Assembly: GCA_934339135.1 (NCBI GenBank)
Contig: CAKRHP010000008.1
Coordinates: 1 to 64,000 of the forward strand
DNA: 64,000 bases
Origin: an uncultured Lachnospiraceae bacterium
GTDB taxonomy: Bacteria > Bacillota > Clostridia > Lachnospirales > Lachnospiraceae
Direction: 5' to 3'
This document shows positions 17,144 to 25,995 of the stretch, one piece after another (the first letter of the stretch is position 1; every line of letters starts with the position of its first letter). Position numbers and translations under genes: made by a program. The notes under the pieces are model-generated. The model was not told the DNA's origin. It worked only from the letters and a program-made list of their open reading frames with translations, and searched no databases.

Positions 17144-19564
17144 ATGGCAGAAATGTACAATCACCATACGGTGGAAAAGAAATGGCAGAAAATCTGGGAG
17201 GAGGAGAAAGCATTTAAGGTTTCCGAGGACTACAGCAAACCGAAGTTTTATGCATTGGTAGAATTCCCGTATCCTTCCGGTCAGGGACTTCATGTGGGAC
17301 ATCCGAGACCATATACTGCTCTGGATATTGTTTCCCGTAAGAGAAGAATGCAGGGATATAATGTATTGTTCCCAATGGGATGGGATGCGTTTGGTCTGCC
17401 GACAGAGAATTATGCGATCAAGAATCATATCCACCCAAAGATTGTAACAAAGAATAATGTTGCCCGTTTTAAGGGACAGCTTCAGTCACTGGGATATTCC
17501 TTTGACTGGGATCGCGAGATCAATACAACAGATCCGGATTATTATAAGTGGACACAGTGGATCTTCCTGAAGCTGTTTAATGCCGGACTGGCATATAAGA
17601 AGGAAATGCCGATCAACTGGTGTACCTCATGCAAGGTTGGTCTTGCCAATGAGGAGGTTGTCAACGGTGTCTGTGAGCGCTGCGGAGCTCCTGTTGTCCG
17701 CAAGGTAAAGAGTGAGTGGATGTTAAAGATCACGGAATATGCAGACAAGCTCATTAAGGATCTGGATGATGTGGATTATATTGAGAAGGTAAAGGTTTCC
17801 CAGAAGAACTGGATCGGCCGTTCCGAGGGTGCCGAGGTAGACTTTACCCTCAAGGATAAGGATGAGAAGCTCCGTGTATATACAACACGTCCGGATACAT
17901 TGTTTGGTGCAACTTATATGGTTATTTCTCCGGAGCATCCGCTGATCGATAAGTATAAAGATGAGATTACTAACTGGGATGAGATCCAGAAATACCGTGA
18001 GATGGCAGCAAGAAAGTCAGACTTTGAGCGTACAGAGCTTGCAAAGGATAAAACAGGTGTTGTACTTGGAGGTATGTCAGCGATCAATCCGGTCAATGGC
18101 AAGGAGATTCCGGTATGGATCTCTGACTATGTACTGATGTCTTACGGTACCGGTGCTATCATGGCAGTACCTGCACATGATACCCGTGACTGGGAGTTTG
18201 CAAAGAAGTTTGATCTGCCGATGATCCAGGTAGTAGAAGGAAAAGAGGGTCCGGTAGACATCAATGAAGCTGCATTTACAGATGTAGCAACCGGTAAGAT
18301 GATCAATTCCGAGTTCCTGGATGGTCTTGAGGTTACCGAGGCAAAGGAAAAGATGAAGGATTTCCTGGAGGAGAAGGGCATTGGAAACCGTAAGGTAAAT
18401 TACAAGCTCCGTGACTGGGTATTCTCCAGACAGAGATACTGGGGTGAGCCGATCCCAATCGTACACTGCGAGAAATGTGGCTATGTACCATTGGATGAGA
18501 GCGAGCTTCCACTGCTTCTGCCGGAGGTAGACAGCTACATGCCGACAGACAACGGAGAATCTCCACTGGCAGCTATGACAGACTGGGTCAATACCACATG
18601 TCCATGCTGTGGCGGTCCGGCAAAGAGAGAGACAGATACCATGCCTCAGTGGGCAGGTTCTTCCTGGTATTTCCTGCGTTATACAGATCCTCACAATACA
18701 GAGGCACTGGCAAGCAAGGAAGCATTAAAATACTGGCTGCCGGTTGACTGGTATAACGGTGGTATGGAGCATACAACACTTCATCTGCTCTATTCCCGTT
18801 TCTGGCATAAGTTCCTGTATGATCAGGGAATCGTGCCGACAAAGGAGCCATATCAGCGTCGTACTTCCCACGGAATGATTCTTGGTGAGAACGGGGAGAA
18901 GATGAGTAAGTCCCGTGGTAATGTCGTCAATCCGGATGACATTGTGCAGGCCTATGGTGCAGATACCCTGCGTACCTATGAGATGTTCATCGGTGCCTTT
19001 GATCTGAGTGCATCCTGGTCCGAGGATGGCGTAAAGGGATGTCGTCGTTTTTTGGAGCGTGTATGGAAGCTACAGACCATTATGACAGACGAGGAAGGTT
19101 ACTCTGCCGATATGGAGACAAAGATGCATCAGACCATCAAGAAAGTAAGCCAGGACTTTGAGAGCCTGAAGTATAATACAGCGATCGCTGCCATGATGGC
19201 GTTGATCAATGATTTCTATAAGAAAAATTCCGTGACAAAGGGCGAGTACAAGACTTTGATCACCCTGCTCAACCCGGTTGCGCCGCATATCACAGAGGAG
19301 CTGTGGCAGATCATTGGCGGAGAGGGTCGTGTTTACGAGACGGCATGGCCGGAGTATGACGAGGCAAAAACAGTAGAGTCTACGGTGGAGATCGCCGTTC
19401 AGATCAACGGAAAGACCCGTGCAACTTTGAAGATCGGCAAAGATGATGCGAAGGACGATGTAATTGCCAAGGCGAAGGAGACTATTGCTGATAAGCTGGA
19501 AGGCAAGAATATCATTAAGGAAATTTATGTTCCGGGACGGATTGTCAACATCGTTGCGAAATAA
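17144..19564 (+). CDS. leuS: Leucyl-tRNA synthetase
   Basis: 806 residues, typical bacterial LeuRS. The class I HIGH motif appears as [15 protein letters not shown] near 45, zinc-binding Cys pairs as CTSCKVG and CERCG near 165-180 and 445-485, the editing domain in the middle ([17 protein letters not shown]) and [10 protein letters not shown] near 585. It charges tRNA-Leu. No T-box consensus is seen in the short upstream gap. A perfect bidirectional terminator follows. Confidence 0.97.
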   Translation: MAEMYNHHTVEKKWQKIWEEEKAFKVSEDYSKPKFYALVEFPYPSGQGLHVGHPRPYTALDIVSRKRRMQGYNVLFPMGWDAFGLPTENYAIKNHIHPKIVTKNNVARFKGQLQSLGYSFDWDREINTTDPDYYKWTQWIFLKLFNAGLAYKKEMPINWCTSCKVGLANEEVVNGVCERCGAPVVRKVKSEWMLKITEYADKLIKDLDDVDYIEKVKVSQKNWIGRSEGAEVDFTLKDKDEKLRVYTTRPDTLFGATYMVISPEHPLIDKYKDEITNWDEIQKYREMAARKSDFERTELAKDKTGVVLGGMSAINPVNGKEIPVWISDYVLMSYGTGAIMAVPAHDTRDWEFAKKFDLPMIQVVEGKEGPVDINEAAFTDVATGKMINSEFLDGLEVTEAKEKMKDFLEEKGIGNRKVNYKLRDWVFSRQRYWGEPIPIVHCEKCGYVPLDESELPLLLPEVDSYMPTDNGESPLAAMTDWVNTTCPCCGGPAKRETDTMPQWAGSSWYFLRYTDPHNTEALASKEALKYWLPVDWYNGGMEHTTLHLLYSRFWHKFLYDQGIVPTKEPYQRRTSHGMILGENGEKMSKSRGNVVNPDDIVQAYGADTLRTYEMFIGAFDLSASWSEDGVKGCRRFLERVWKLQTIMTDEEGYSADMETKMHQTIKKVSQDFESLKYNTAIAAMMALINDFYKKNSVTKGEYKTLITLLNPVAPHITEELWQIIGGEGRVYETAWPEYDEAKTVESTVEIAVQINGKTRATLKIGKDDAKDDVIAKAKETIADKLEGKNIIKEIYVPGRIVNIVAK

Positions 19565-19593
19565 TAAATTGTGATCAACATTTCATAATCATT

Positions 19594-19629
19594 AAAAAAA
19601 GATAAAGTCTATTGACTTTATCTTTTTTT
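19594..19629. terminator. Perfect 16-bp bidirectional terminator after leuS
   Basis: 19594-19609 (A-run then gataaagtc) and 19614-19629 (gactttatc then T-run) are exact complements with a 4-nt loop. The 3' arm also contains the -35 box of the next operon. Confidence 0.9.
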
Positions 19630-19639
19630 GTCATATAAT
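19612..19639 (+). promoter_or_regulatory. Promoter of the MarR/ABC operon
   Basis: TTGACT (19612-19617), 16 bases, TATAAT (19634-19639): a strong vegetative promoter, with its -35 box inside the leuS terminator hairpin. Confidence 0.72.
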
Positions 19640-19653
19640 AATAATCACGCCTA

Positions 19654-19687
19654 TTGTTGAAATGGAAACAATCCACTTTTCAACAGT
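19654..19687. promoter_or_regulatory. Probable MarR operator (inverted repeat)
   Basis: TGTTGAAA (19655-19662) and TTTCAACA (19678-19685) are perfect half-sites, with weaker flanking symmetry (ctat/tatag). The repeat lies just downstream of the operon promoter and upstream of the MarR start, where an autorepressor would block transcription. Confidence 0.6.
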
Positions 19688-19732
19688 ATAGAGGAGAGAA
19701 TATTGGTATATACAGAAGGGAGTGAGGATTCC

Positions 19733-20212
19733 ATGAAGAAGGATGGAGCATTGGGCATGGAGATCAACTGTGTTTCTAATATGATCCGGAGAAGTGTTGA
19801 CCAGCGCATTGCCGCTATGCCGGGAGAAAAGCTCAGCCGCATGGATAGCTGGATCATTCACTATATGCTGGATCATCAGCAGGAGGATGTGTTTCAGAAG
19901 GATGTGGAACGTGCTCTTGCAATGACCCGATCCAACGTGTCTAAGGCTGTGGATCAGATGGTCCAGAAAGGCCTGATCATGCGTTCTCCCGTGGACTATG
20001 ATGCCAGGCTCAAAAAGCTGACACTGACACCGAAGGTGCTGGAAACACACCGTTTGGTAGAAGGAGAGATTGCAAAATTTGAACAGATTCTGGCGGCAGG
20101 TTTTACGCCAAAGGAACTGGCACAGTTTCAGGAGTATCTGGGGAGAGTTGCCATAAATATCAACGACAGTACAGAGAGACAGAAGGAAGAAAAGAAAAGG
20201 AGGGATTTCTGA
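19733..20212 (+). CDS. MarR-family transcriptional regulator
   Basis: 159 residues. The winged-helix core has the order expected for MarR (recognition helix ALAMTRSNVSKAVDQMVQKGLI at about 60-85, wing around DYDARLKKLTLTPKV). The ATG at 19733 is chosen because GTGAGG lies 5 bases upstream; a TTG ten codons earlier is less likely. It is the first gene of an operon with two ABC exporter half-subunits, and an inverted repeat sits at its promoter, so autoregulated control of a drug or metabolite exporter is inferred. The ligand is unknown. Confidence 0.85.
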   Translation: MKKDGALGMEINCVSNMIRRSVDQRIAAMPGEKLSRMDSWIIHYMLDHQQEDVFQKDVERALAMTRSNVSKAVDQMVQKGLIMRSPVDYDARLKKLTLTPKVLETHRLVEGEIAKFEQILAAGFTPKELAQFQEYLGRVAININDSTERQKEEKKRRDF

Positions 20213-20214
20213 TT

Positions 20215-21957
20215 ATGCTTAAAACATTAGCGTCACAGATCAAGGAATACAAAAAAGCTTCCATTGCGACCCCGGTCTTTATGATACTGGAGGTCATTAT
20301 GGAGACGATCATTCCACTGATGATGGCTTCGATCATTGACGATGGCGTATCGGTGGGAAATGCAGGACATATTTATAAGATGGGTGCCCTGATGCTGGCA
20401 GCGGCATGCTTTAGTCTTTTCAGTGGTTTTATGGGAGGAAAGTATGGTGCGAAGGCATCCACAGGCTTTGCCAGAAATTTAAGAAAAGCAATGTATGAAA
20501 ATATACAGACCTTCAGCTTTTCCAATATTGATAAGTTTAGTACGGCGGGGCTTGTCACACGGCTTACCACAGATGTTACCAACATTCAGAACGCATATCA
20601 GATGCTGCTTCGCATGTGCATGAGAGCACCGTTCAGCCTGATCTGTGCGATGGTAATGTCTTTTGCGGTAAATACAAGGATTGCCACGGTGTATTTGATC
20701 GCAGTGCTGCTTTTAGGTGCGATCCTGGCAGTTCTTCTAACAAGAACCACCAAGTATTTCAACAGTATCTTTCAAAAATATGATGACCTCAATGAGAGCG
20801 TACAGGAAAATGTATCTGCGATCCGCGTGGTAAAGGCATATGTGCGTGAGGATCATGAAAAAGAGAAGTTTACAAAGGCAAGCGGGAATGTATATAAGTT
20901 GTTTACCAAGGCGGAAGCGATGATCTGTCTGAATATGCCGATCATGCAGTTTGCAGTATATGCCTGTATTCTGGTGATCAGCTGGATGGGGGCACACATG
21001 ATCGTCAGTAATACGCTGACCACAGGTGATCTGTCCATGCTGCTGACCTATTGTATGAATATTCTGATGAATCTGATGATGCTCTCCATGATCTTCGTGA
21101 TGGTCACCATGAGCGTGGCAAGTGCCAGACGTGTGGCTGAGGTATTAAACGAGAAACCGGACATTACGAATCCGGAGAATCCGGTCATGGAAGTAGCAGA
21201 TGGTTCTATTGAATTCCAGCATGTAGATTTCAGCTACAAGAAGGATGCAAAGGAGCCGGTATTAAAGGATATCAATCTGAAGATCCGTTCCGGTGAGACC
21301 ATCGGTATTCTGGGAGGAACCGGAAGCGGAAAGTCCAGCCTTGTTTCTCTGCTGAGCCGCCTCTATGATGTGACAAAGGGAAGCGTTCTGGTGGGGGGCA
21401 GAGATGTCAGAGAGTATGATCTTGAAGTGATCCGAAATCAGGTTGCCGTGGTGCTGCAAAACAATGTACTTTTCTCCGGCACGATCCTTGACAATCTCCG
21501 CTGGGGAGACAAGGAGGCAACAAAGGAAGAATGTATGCATGCCTGTGATCTGGCCTGTGCCAGTGAGTTTATTGAAAAGCTGCCAAAGGGGTATGACACC
21601 TATATTGAGCAGGGTGGAACCAATGTATCCGGCGGGCAGAAGCAGAGACTTTGTATTGCGAGAGCTTTGTTAAAGAAGCCGAAGGTATTGATCCTGGATG
21701 ATTCCACCAGTGCTGTAGATACATCAACCGATGCCAGGATCCGGAAGGCATTTGCAGAGGAGATTCCGGGAACCACGAAGCTGATCATTGCACAGCGTGT
21801 ATCCAGTATCCAGAATGCGGATCGAATTATTATAATGGAAAACGGGGAGATCAACGGATTTGGAACCCATGAGGAGCTGCTTGAGAATAATGAGATATAT
21901 CGGGATGTATATGAATCGCAGACATCCGGTAACGGAGATTTTGATGAGGCATCTTAA
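20215..21957 (+). CDS. ABC exporter half-transporter, degenerate-site subunit
   Basis: 580 residues. Six membrane helices (about 15-300) are followed by a nucleotide-binding domain (about 335-575) with Walker A GGTGSGKSSL, signature VSGGQKQR and Walker B VLILDDSTSAVD. The residue after the Walker B Asp is Asp rather than the usual catalytic Glu. With the partner's altered signature this indicates one non-hydrolytic site, as in heterodimeric exporters such as BmrCD and TM287/288. It starts 3 bases after marR and is followed by the partner subunit. The substrate is unknown. Confidence 0.9.
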   Translation: MLKTLASQIKEYKKASIATPVFMILEVIMETIIPLMMASIIDDGVSVGNAGHIYKMGALMLAAACFSLFSGFMGGKYGAKASTGFARNLRKAMYENIQTFSFSNIDKFSTAGLVTRLTTDVTNIQNAYQMLLRMCMRAPFSLICAMVMSFAVNTRIATVYLIAVLLLGAILAVLLTRTTKYFNSIFQKYDDLNESVQENVSAIRVVKAYVREDHEKEKFTKASGNVYKLFTKAEAMICLNMPIMQFAVYACILVISWMGAHMIVSNTLTTGDLSMLLTYCMNILMNLMMLSMIFVMVTMSVASARRVAEVLNEKPDITNPENPVMEVADGSIEFQHVDFSYKKDAKEPVLKDINLKIRSGETIGILGGTGSGKSSLVSLLSRLYDVTKGSVLVGGRDVREYDLEVIRNQVAVVLQNNVLFSGTILDNLRWGDKEATKEECMHACDLACASEFIEKLPKGYDTYIEQGGTNVSGGQKQRLCIARALLKKPKVLILDDSTSAVDTSTDARIRKAFAEEIPGTTKLIIAQRVSSIQNADRIIIMENGEINGFGTHEELLENNEIYRDVYESQTSGNGDFDEAS

Positions 21958-21999
21958 AAGTAATGGAATAGAGAAGAAACGAGAAAGGTGGAATGAGAG

Positions 22000-23949
22000 A
22001 TGGCAGAAAATCGTTCGGAAAAGCCAAGGGTACCAAAAGGACCCGGTGGACGAAGGGGAATGGGACCCAGAATGAAACTGGAGCATCCCGGACAGACCAT
22101 AAAACGTTTGTTGAATTATGTCGGTAAAAGCTATGGAGTTTATCTGGTGCTGGTGCTGATCCTGATCATAGTCAGCGTTCTTGCTAATGTACAGGGAACC
22201 ATGTTTACCAAAACATTGATCGATGAGTATATTACCCCGCTTATGACAGCAAAGGAAAAGGATTTCGGACCGTTGCTGCACAAGATATTTCAGGTGGCAT
22301 GTTTTTACGGAGTGGGTGTATTTTCTACCTGGGCATATAACCGTCTGATGGTTAATGTCACACAGGGAACCTTGCGAAAGCTCAGGGATGACCTGTTTGT
22401 TCATATGGAATCTTTACCAATTAAATATTTTGATACACATTCCCACGGAGATATCATGTCAATTTATACCAATGATATTGATACTCTCCGTCAGATGATC
22501 AGCCAGAGTATGACACAGCTTTTTTCCAGTGTGATCACCATTGTGAGTGTGCTGACGGCAATGATCATGATCAATGTGCCTTTGACACTGGTTACTTTGT
22601 TTATGGTGGGTGTGACGCTGGTGGCTACCAAGAAGGTAGCAGGACTTTCCGGAGCCTACTTTATCCAGCAGCAGAAGGATCTGGGAAAGGTCAATGGCCA
22701 TATCGAGGAGATGATGAATGGCCAGAAAGTGGTAAAGGTATTCTGCCGTGAGCAGGAGAGTATGGATGAGTTTAATGCGTTAAATGACGAGCTGTTCCAC
22801 AGCGCGGACAATGCCAATACCTTTGCCAATGTCATGGGACCCATCAATGCCCAGCTTGGAAACGTCAGCTATGTGCTTTGTGCCATGATCGGAGGTCTTC
22901 TGGCATTTAATAAGGTGGGAGGATTTACCGTCGGTGGACTGGTGGCATTTCTGACTTATAATAGGTCCTTCAGCATGCCGATCAACCAGGTAAGTATGCA
23001 GTTAAACAGTATCGTGATGGCGCTGGCAGGAGCAGACCGTATCTTTGAACTGCTGGATGAGAAGCCGGAGGTCAATGACGGTTATGTGGAGCTGGTACGT
23101 GCCAATGAGGATGAGCAGGGCAATATTACGGAGAGCGAAAAGAGAACCGGTCTCTGGGCATGGAAGCATTACCATAAGGATACCGATACAGTGACTTACC
23201 AGAAGCTGTGCGGTGAGGTGGTATTTGACCATGTAGACTTTGGCTACAATGATGACAAGATCATTCTTCATGATGTGGAGATGTATGCGAAGCCTGGACA
23301 AAAAATTGCATTTGTAGGTGCTACAGGAGCCGGTAAGACAACGATCACGAATCTGATCAACCGCTTTTATGATATTCAGGATGGTAAGATCCGTTTTGAC
23401 GGAATCAATGTTAATAAGATCAAAAAAGAGGATCTGCGTCATTCCCTGGGAATCGTTCTTCAGGATACCCATCTGTTTACGGGAACGGTCCGGGATAATA
23501 TCCGGTACGGTAAGCTGGATGCAACAGACGAGGAAGTGGTGGCAGCCGCAAAGCTTGCCAATGCGGACTCCTTTATCCGGCATCTGCCACAGGGGTATGA
23601 TACGGTGCTGACAGGAGACGGTGGCAACTTAAGCCAGGGTCAGCGTCAGCTTCTGGCGATCGCCAGAGCAGCCATTGCCGATCCGCCGGCATTGATCCTG
23701 GATGAGGCAACCAGCTCCATTGATACCCGTACCGAAAAACTGGTACAGGATGGCATGGATCGTCTGATGAAGGGAAGAACGACCTTTGTCATCGCCCATC
23801 GTCTTTCCACGGTCCGCAATAGTGACTGCATCATGGTTCTGGAGCAGGGGCGGATCATCGAAAGAGGTACTCATGACCAGCTGATCGAACAGCAGGGCAA
23901 ATATTACCAGCTTTATACCGGTAAGACGGCAGGAGCAGAGATTGCCTGA
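22000..23949 (+). CDS. ABC exporter half-transporter, catalytic subunit
   Basis: 649 residues. A Pro/Gly/Arg-rich N-terminus (about 1-25) precedes a six-helix membrane domain (about 35-345). A linker with an extra segment (about 365-405, including GLWAWKHYHKD) leads to a nucleotide-binding domain with GATGAGKTTI, signature LSQGQRQL (second Gly replaced by Gln) and Walker B LILDEATSSID with intact catalytic Glu. It complements the preceding subunit, whose Walker B is degenerate, so the pair should form one heterodimeric exporter under MarR control. Confidence 0.9.
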   Translation: MAENRSEKPRVPKGPGGRRGMGPRMKLEHPGQTIKRLLNYVGKSYGVYLVLVLILIIVSVLANVQGTMFTKTLIDEYITPLMTAKEKDFGPLLHKIFQVACFYGVGVFSTWAYNRLMVNVTQGTLRKLRDDLFVHMESLPIKYFDTHSHGDIMSIYTNDIDTLRQMISQSMTQLFSSVITIVSVLTAMIMINVPLTLVTLFMVGVTLVATKKVAGLSGAYFIQQQKDLGKVNGHIEEMMNGQKVVKVFCREQESMDEFNALNDELFHSADNANTFANVMGPINAQLGNVSYVLCAMIGGLLAFNKVGGFTVGGLVAFLTYNRSFSMPINQVSMQLNSIVMALAGADRIFELLDEKPEVNDGYVELVRANEDEQGNITESEKRTGLWAWKHYHKDTDTVTYQKLCGEVVFDHVDFGYNDDKIILHDVEMYAKPGQKIAFVGATGAGKTTITNLINRFYDIQDGKIRFDGINVNKIKKEDLRHSLGIVLQDTHLFTGTVRDNIRYGKLDATDEEVVAAAKLANADSFIRHLPQGYDTVLTGDGGNLSQGQRQLLAIARAAIADPPALILDEATSSIDTRTEKLVQDGMDRLMKGRTTFVIAHRLSTVRNSDCIMVLEQGRIIERGTHDQLIEQQGKYYQLYTGKTAGAEIA

Positions 23950-24023
23950 CAGGATAGTATAACAGCAATCAGGAGATCAGATAGAAAAGTTAAAAAATTA
24001 TTTTTCAATCTGCGATAAAATAA

Positions 24024-24059
24024 ACAAGGATAAAACGTTGGGTTTTGCCCTTGTTTTTT
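24024..24059 (+). terminator. Terminator of the MarR/ABC operon
   Basis: A stem of acaagg...taaaac with gttttgc...ccttgt, two mismatches, is followed by six T on the plus strand. Confidence 0.75.
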
Positions 24060-24077
24060 GAGATTTATCTAAAAAAC

Positions 24078-24116
24078 AAAAGCACTCTTGCGGATGAATG
24101 TCACAAGAGTGTTTTT
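24078..24116. terminator. Terminator, mainly for argH on the minus strand
   Basis: Cactcttg (24083-24090) and caagagtg (24104-24111) form a perfect core stem, with T-rich sequence beyond on both strands. It lies about 35 bases past the argH stop and also insulates the ABC operon. Confidence 0.78.
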
Positions 24117-24151
24117 GGTATAAATATATGAACTATTATCAAAAAAATAGT

Positions 24152-25525
24152 CTATTCTTCCAGATATTTTTCGCAAGCCTCAATCACTTTTGTCATAGCC
24201 TCCGGTCCCGGAGCACCGATGGTATTACGTTTATTGACACAGGTCTCCATGGAGATGGCATCGTAGATATCTTCCTCAAAAACAGGACTGATGGCTTTGT
24301 ATTCCTCCAGGCTCATCTCTCCCAGAGAGATGCCCTTATCGATGCAGTAAAGCACGAGCTGGCCGATAATACCGTGGGCATCACGGAACGGAACGCCGTG
24401 GTTTACAAGATAATCGGCAGCGTCGGTGGCGTTGGTAAAGCCGCCCTCTGCACTGGCACGCATACGGTCCTTACGGAAGGTCATGGTATCTAACATACCG
24501 TGGAACAGGACGATACAGCCCTTTGTGGTATCAATGGCGTCAAAGACAAATTCCTTATCCTCCTGCATATCCTTATTGTAAGCCAGAGGAAGGCTCTTCA
24601 TGGTAGTCAGCAGAGACATCAGGGCACCGTAGACACGACCGGTCTTGCCGCGCACAAGCTCAGCGATATCCGGGTTTTTCTTTTGTGGCATGATGCTGCT
24701 GCCGGTGGAGTAGGAATCGTCAATGTCCACAAACTGATACTCGTTGGTATTCCAGGTGATGATCTCCTCACAGAAGCGGGAAAGATGCATCATGATAATG
24801 GACATATCATTTAAAAACTCGATCAGATAATCACGGTCAGAAACAGAATCCATACTGTTTAAGGTTGGTCCGGTAAAGCCAAGAAGTCTGGCGGTTTCTT
24901 CCCGGTCTAACGGATATGTGGTGCCTGCGAGGGCTCCGGAACCGAGAGGGCAGTAGTTCATACGCTCTAAGGTGTCCGAAAGACGGGAACGGTCACGCTT
25001 AAACATCTCAAAATAGGCTCCCATATGATGTGCCAGAGTGATCGGCTGTGCCTTCTGCAGATGGGTAAAGCCCGGCATGATCGTGTGAAGGTTCTCCTTC
25101 ATAATACGCAGGATGCTGTCCAGCAGACTCTTGAGGAGATCATTCATTTCCTTAATCTCATGGCGTGTGTAAAGCTTCATATCCAGTGCAACCTGATCAT
25201 TACGGCTGCGGCCGGTATGAAGACGCTTTCCGGCATCCCCGATGCGCTCGATCAGATGTGCCTCCACAAAGCTGTGGATATCCTCATGCTCTGCGGTAAA
25301 GGTCAGAGTGCCGTTGTCAATGTCCTCACGGATGCTTTTCAGTCCTTTGATGATGCTTTCCTTGTCCTCGTCCGACAGGATTCCCTGTTTGGCAAGCATG
25401 GTGACATGGGCAATACTTCCCTCAATATCTTCCTTGTAGAACTTCTGGTCAAAGGAAAGAGATGCGTTAAAATTGTGTACAAGCTGATTTGTTTCCTTGG
25501 TAAAACGTCCGCCCCAAAGCTTCAT
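24152..25525 (-). CDS. argH: Argininosuccinate lyase
   Basis: 457 residues, the family norm. Key segments: LWGGRFTKETN at the N-terminus, HTGRSRNDQVALD near 105-117, THLQKAQPITLAHH near 155 (catalytic His) and the fumarase-superfamily signature SSIMPQKKNPDIAE near 275-290 with the mobile-loop Ser. It splits argininosuccinate to arginine and fumarate in the cytosol. argG is not beside it. The gene is separated from the upstream minus-strand genes by a terminator, so it has its own promoter, which I could not place clearly. Confidence 0.96.
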   Translation of the reverse strand: MKLWGGRFTKETNQLVHNFNASLSFDQKFYKEDIEGSIAHVTMLAKQGILSDEDKESIIKGLKSIREDIDNGTLTFTAEHEDIHSFVEAHLIERIGDAGKRLHTGRSRNDQVALDMKLYTRHEIKEMNDLLKSLLDSILRIMKENLHTIMPGFTHLQKAQPITLAHHMGAYFEMFKRDRSRLSDTLERMNYCPLGSGALAGTTYPLDREETARLLGFTGPTLNSMDSVSDRDYLIEFLNDMSIIMMHLSRFCEEIITWNTNEYQFVDIDDSYSTGSSIMPQKKNPDIAELVRGKTGRVYGALMSLLTTMKSLPLAYNKDMQEDKEFVFDAIDTTKGCIVLFHGMLDTMTFRKDRMRASAEGGFTNATDAADYLVNHGVPFRDAHGIIGQLVLYCIDKGISLGEMSLEEYKAISPVFEEDIYDAISMETCVNKRNTIGAPGPEAMTKVIEACEKYLEE

Positions 25526-25614
25526 AATTTCCTCATTTCTGTACTGCGGGTATTTTATTCAATGACATGTTCGTGACAGGCAGCACGCTGTCCGGATCAT
25601 TGGCTGTAAACCGG

Positions 25615-25650
25615 CAAAAACAAACCGAAATGGAGATCCATTTCGGTTTG
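25615..25650 (-). terminator. Terminator of the tyrA-pcrA minus-strand group
   Basis: 25621-25634 and 25637-25650 are exact complements of 14 bp (caaaccgaaatgga arms). On the minus strand the stem is followed by TTTTTG. It ends transcription after the 89-residue gene and before argH. Confidence 0.82.
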
Positions 25651-25686
25651 ACTTGTTTCAATTACGGAAAACACCGTATCAGCGGA

Positions 25687-25956
25687 TTAATTCTCAGCCT
25701 CCGGTTTGCTGTCAGAAAACTCGATGTAATCATCATCGAAATCATCCTCATAATCATCATCGAAATCATCGAGATAATCCGGTGTGAAATAACGGTAAAC
25801 CGCATATGCGATCGCTGCAACGGTAGCGATCGCACCAACGATGGCAAGTGCGATCAGAATGCCGTTTTTGTTTTTTTCTTCTAATTCCTTTTTGTGAAGG
25901 AGCTCATTGATACGTGCTGTGTTTAAAAGTTCTTCCAGTTTTGAATTATTCATCAT
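25687..25956 (-). CDS. Small single-pass membrane protein with acidic C-terminus
   Basis: 89 residues. A charged N-terminus with leucine-rich helix (KLEELLNTARINELLHKKELEEKN, about 5-29), one membrane segment (about 32-54) and a strongly acidic tail of Asp, Tyr and Phe (about 60-80, YLDDFDDDYEDDFDDDYIEF). The family is not recognised. An AGGTATTG site precedes the ATG. It lies 39 bases downstream of pcrA and just before a terminator, so it is the last gene of that transcription unit. Its function cannot be deduced. Confidence 0.72.
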   Translation of the reverse strand: MMNNSKLEELLNTARINELLHKKELEEKNKNGILIALAIVGAIATVAAIAYAVYRYFTPDYLDDFDDDYEDDFDDDYIEFSDSKPEAEN

Positions 25957-25995
25957 ACAATACCTCCAATCCAGCTAAATATTACTATAAGTATA

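Noticed and set aside
18077..18694. A 205-codon minus-strand frame inside leuS
   Set aside because: It is antisense to a conserved synthetase, with no start signal and no domain.
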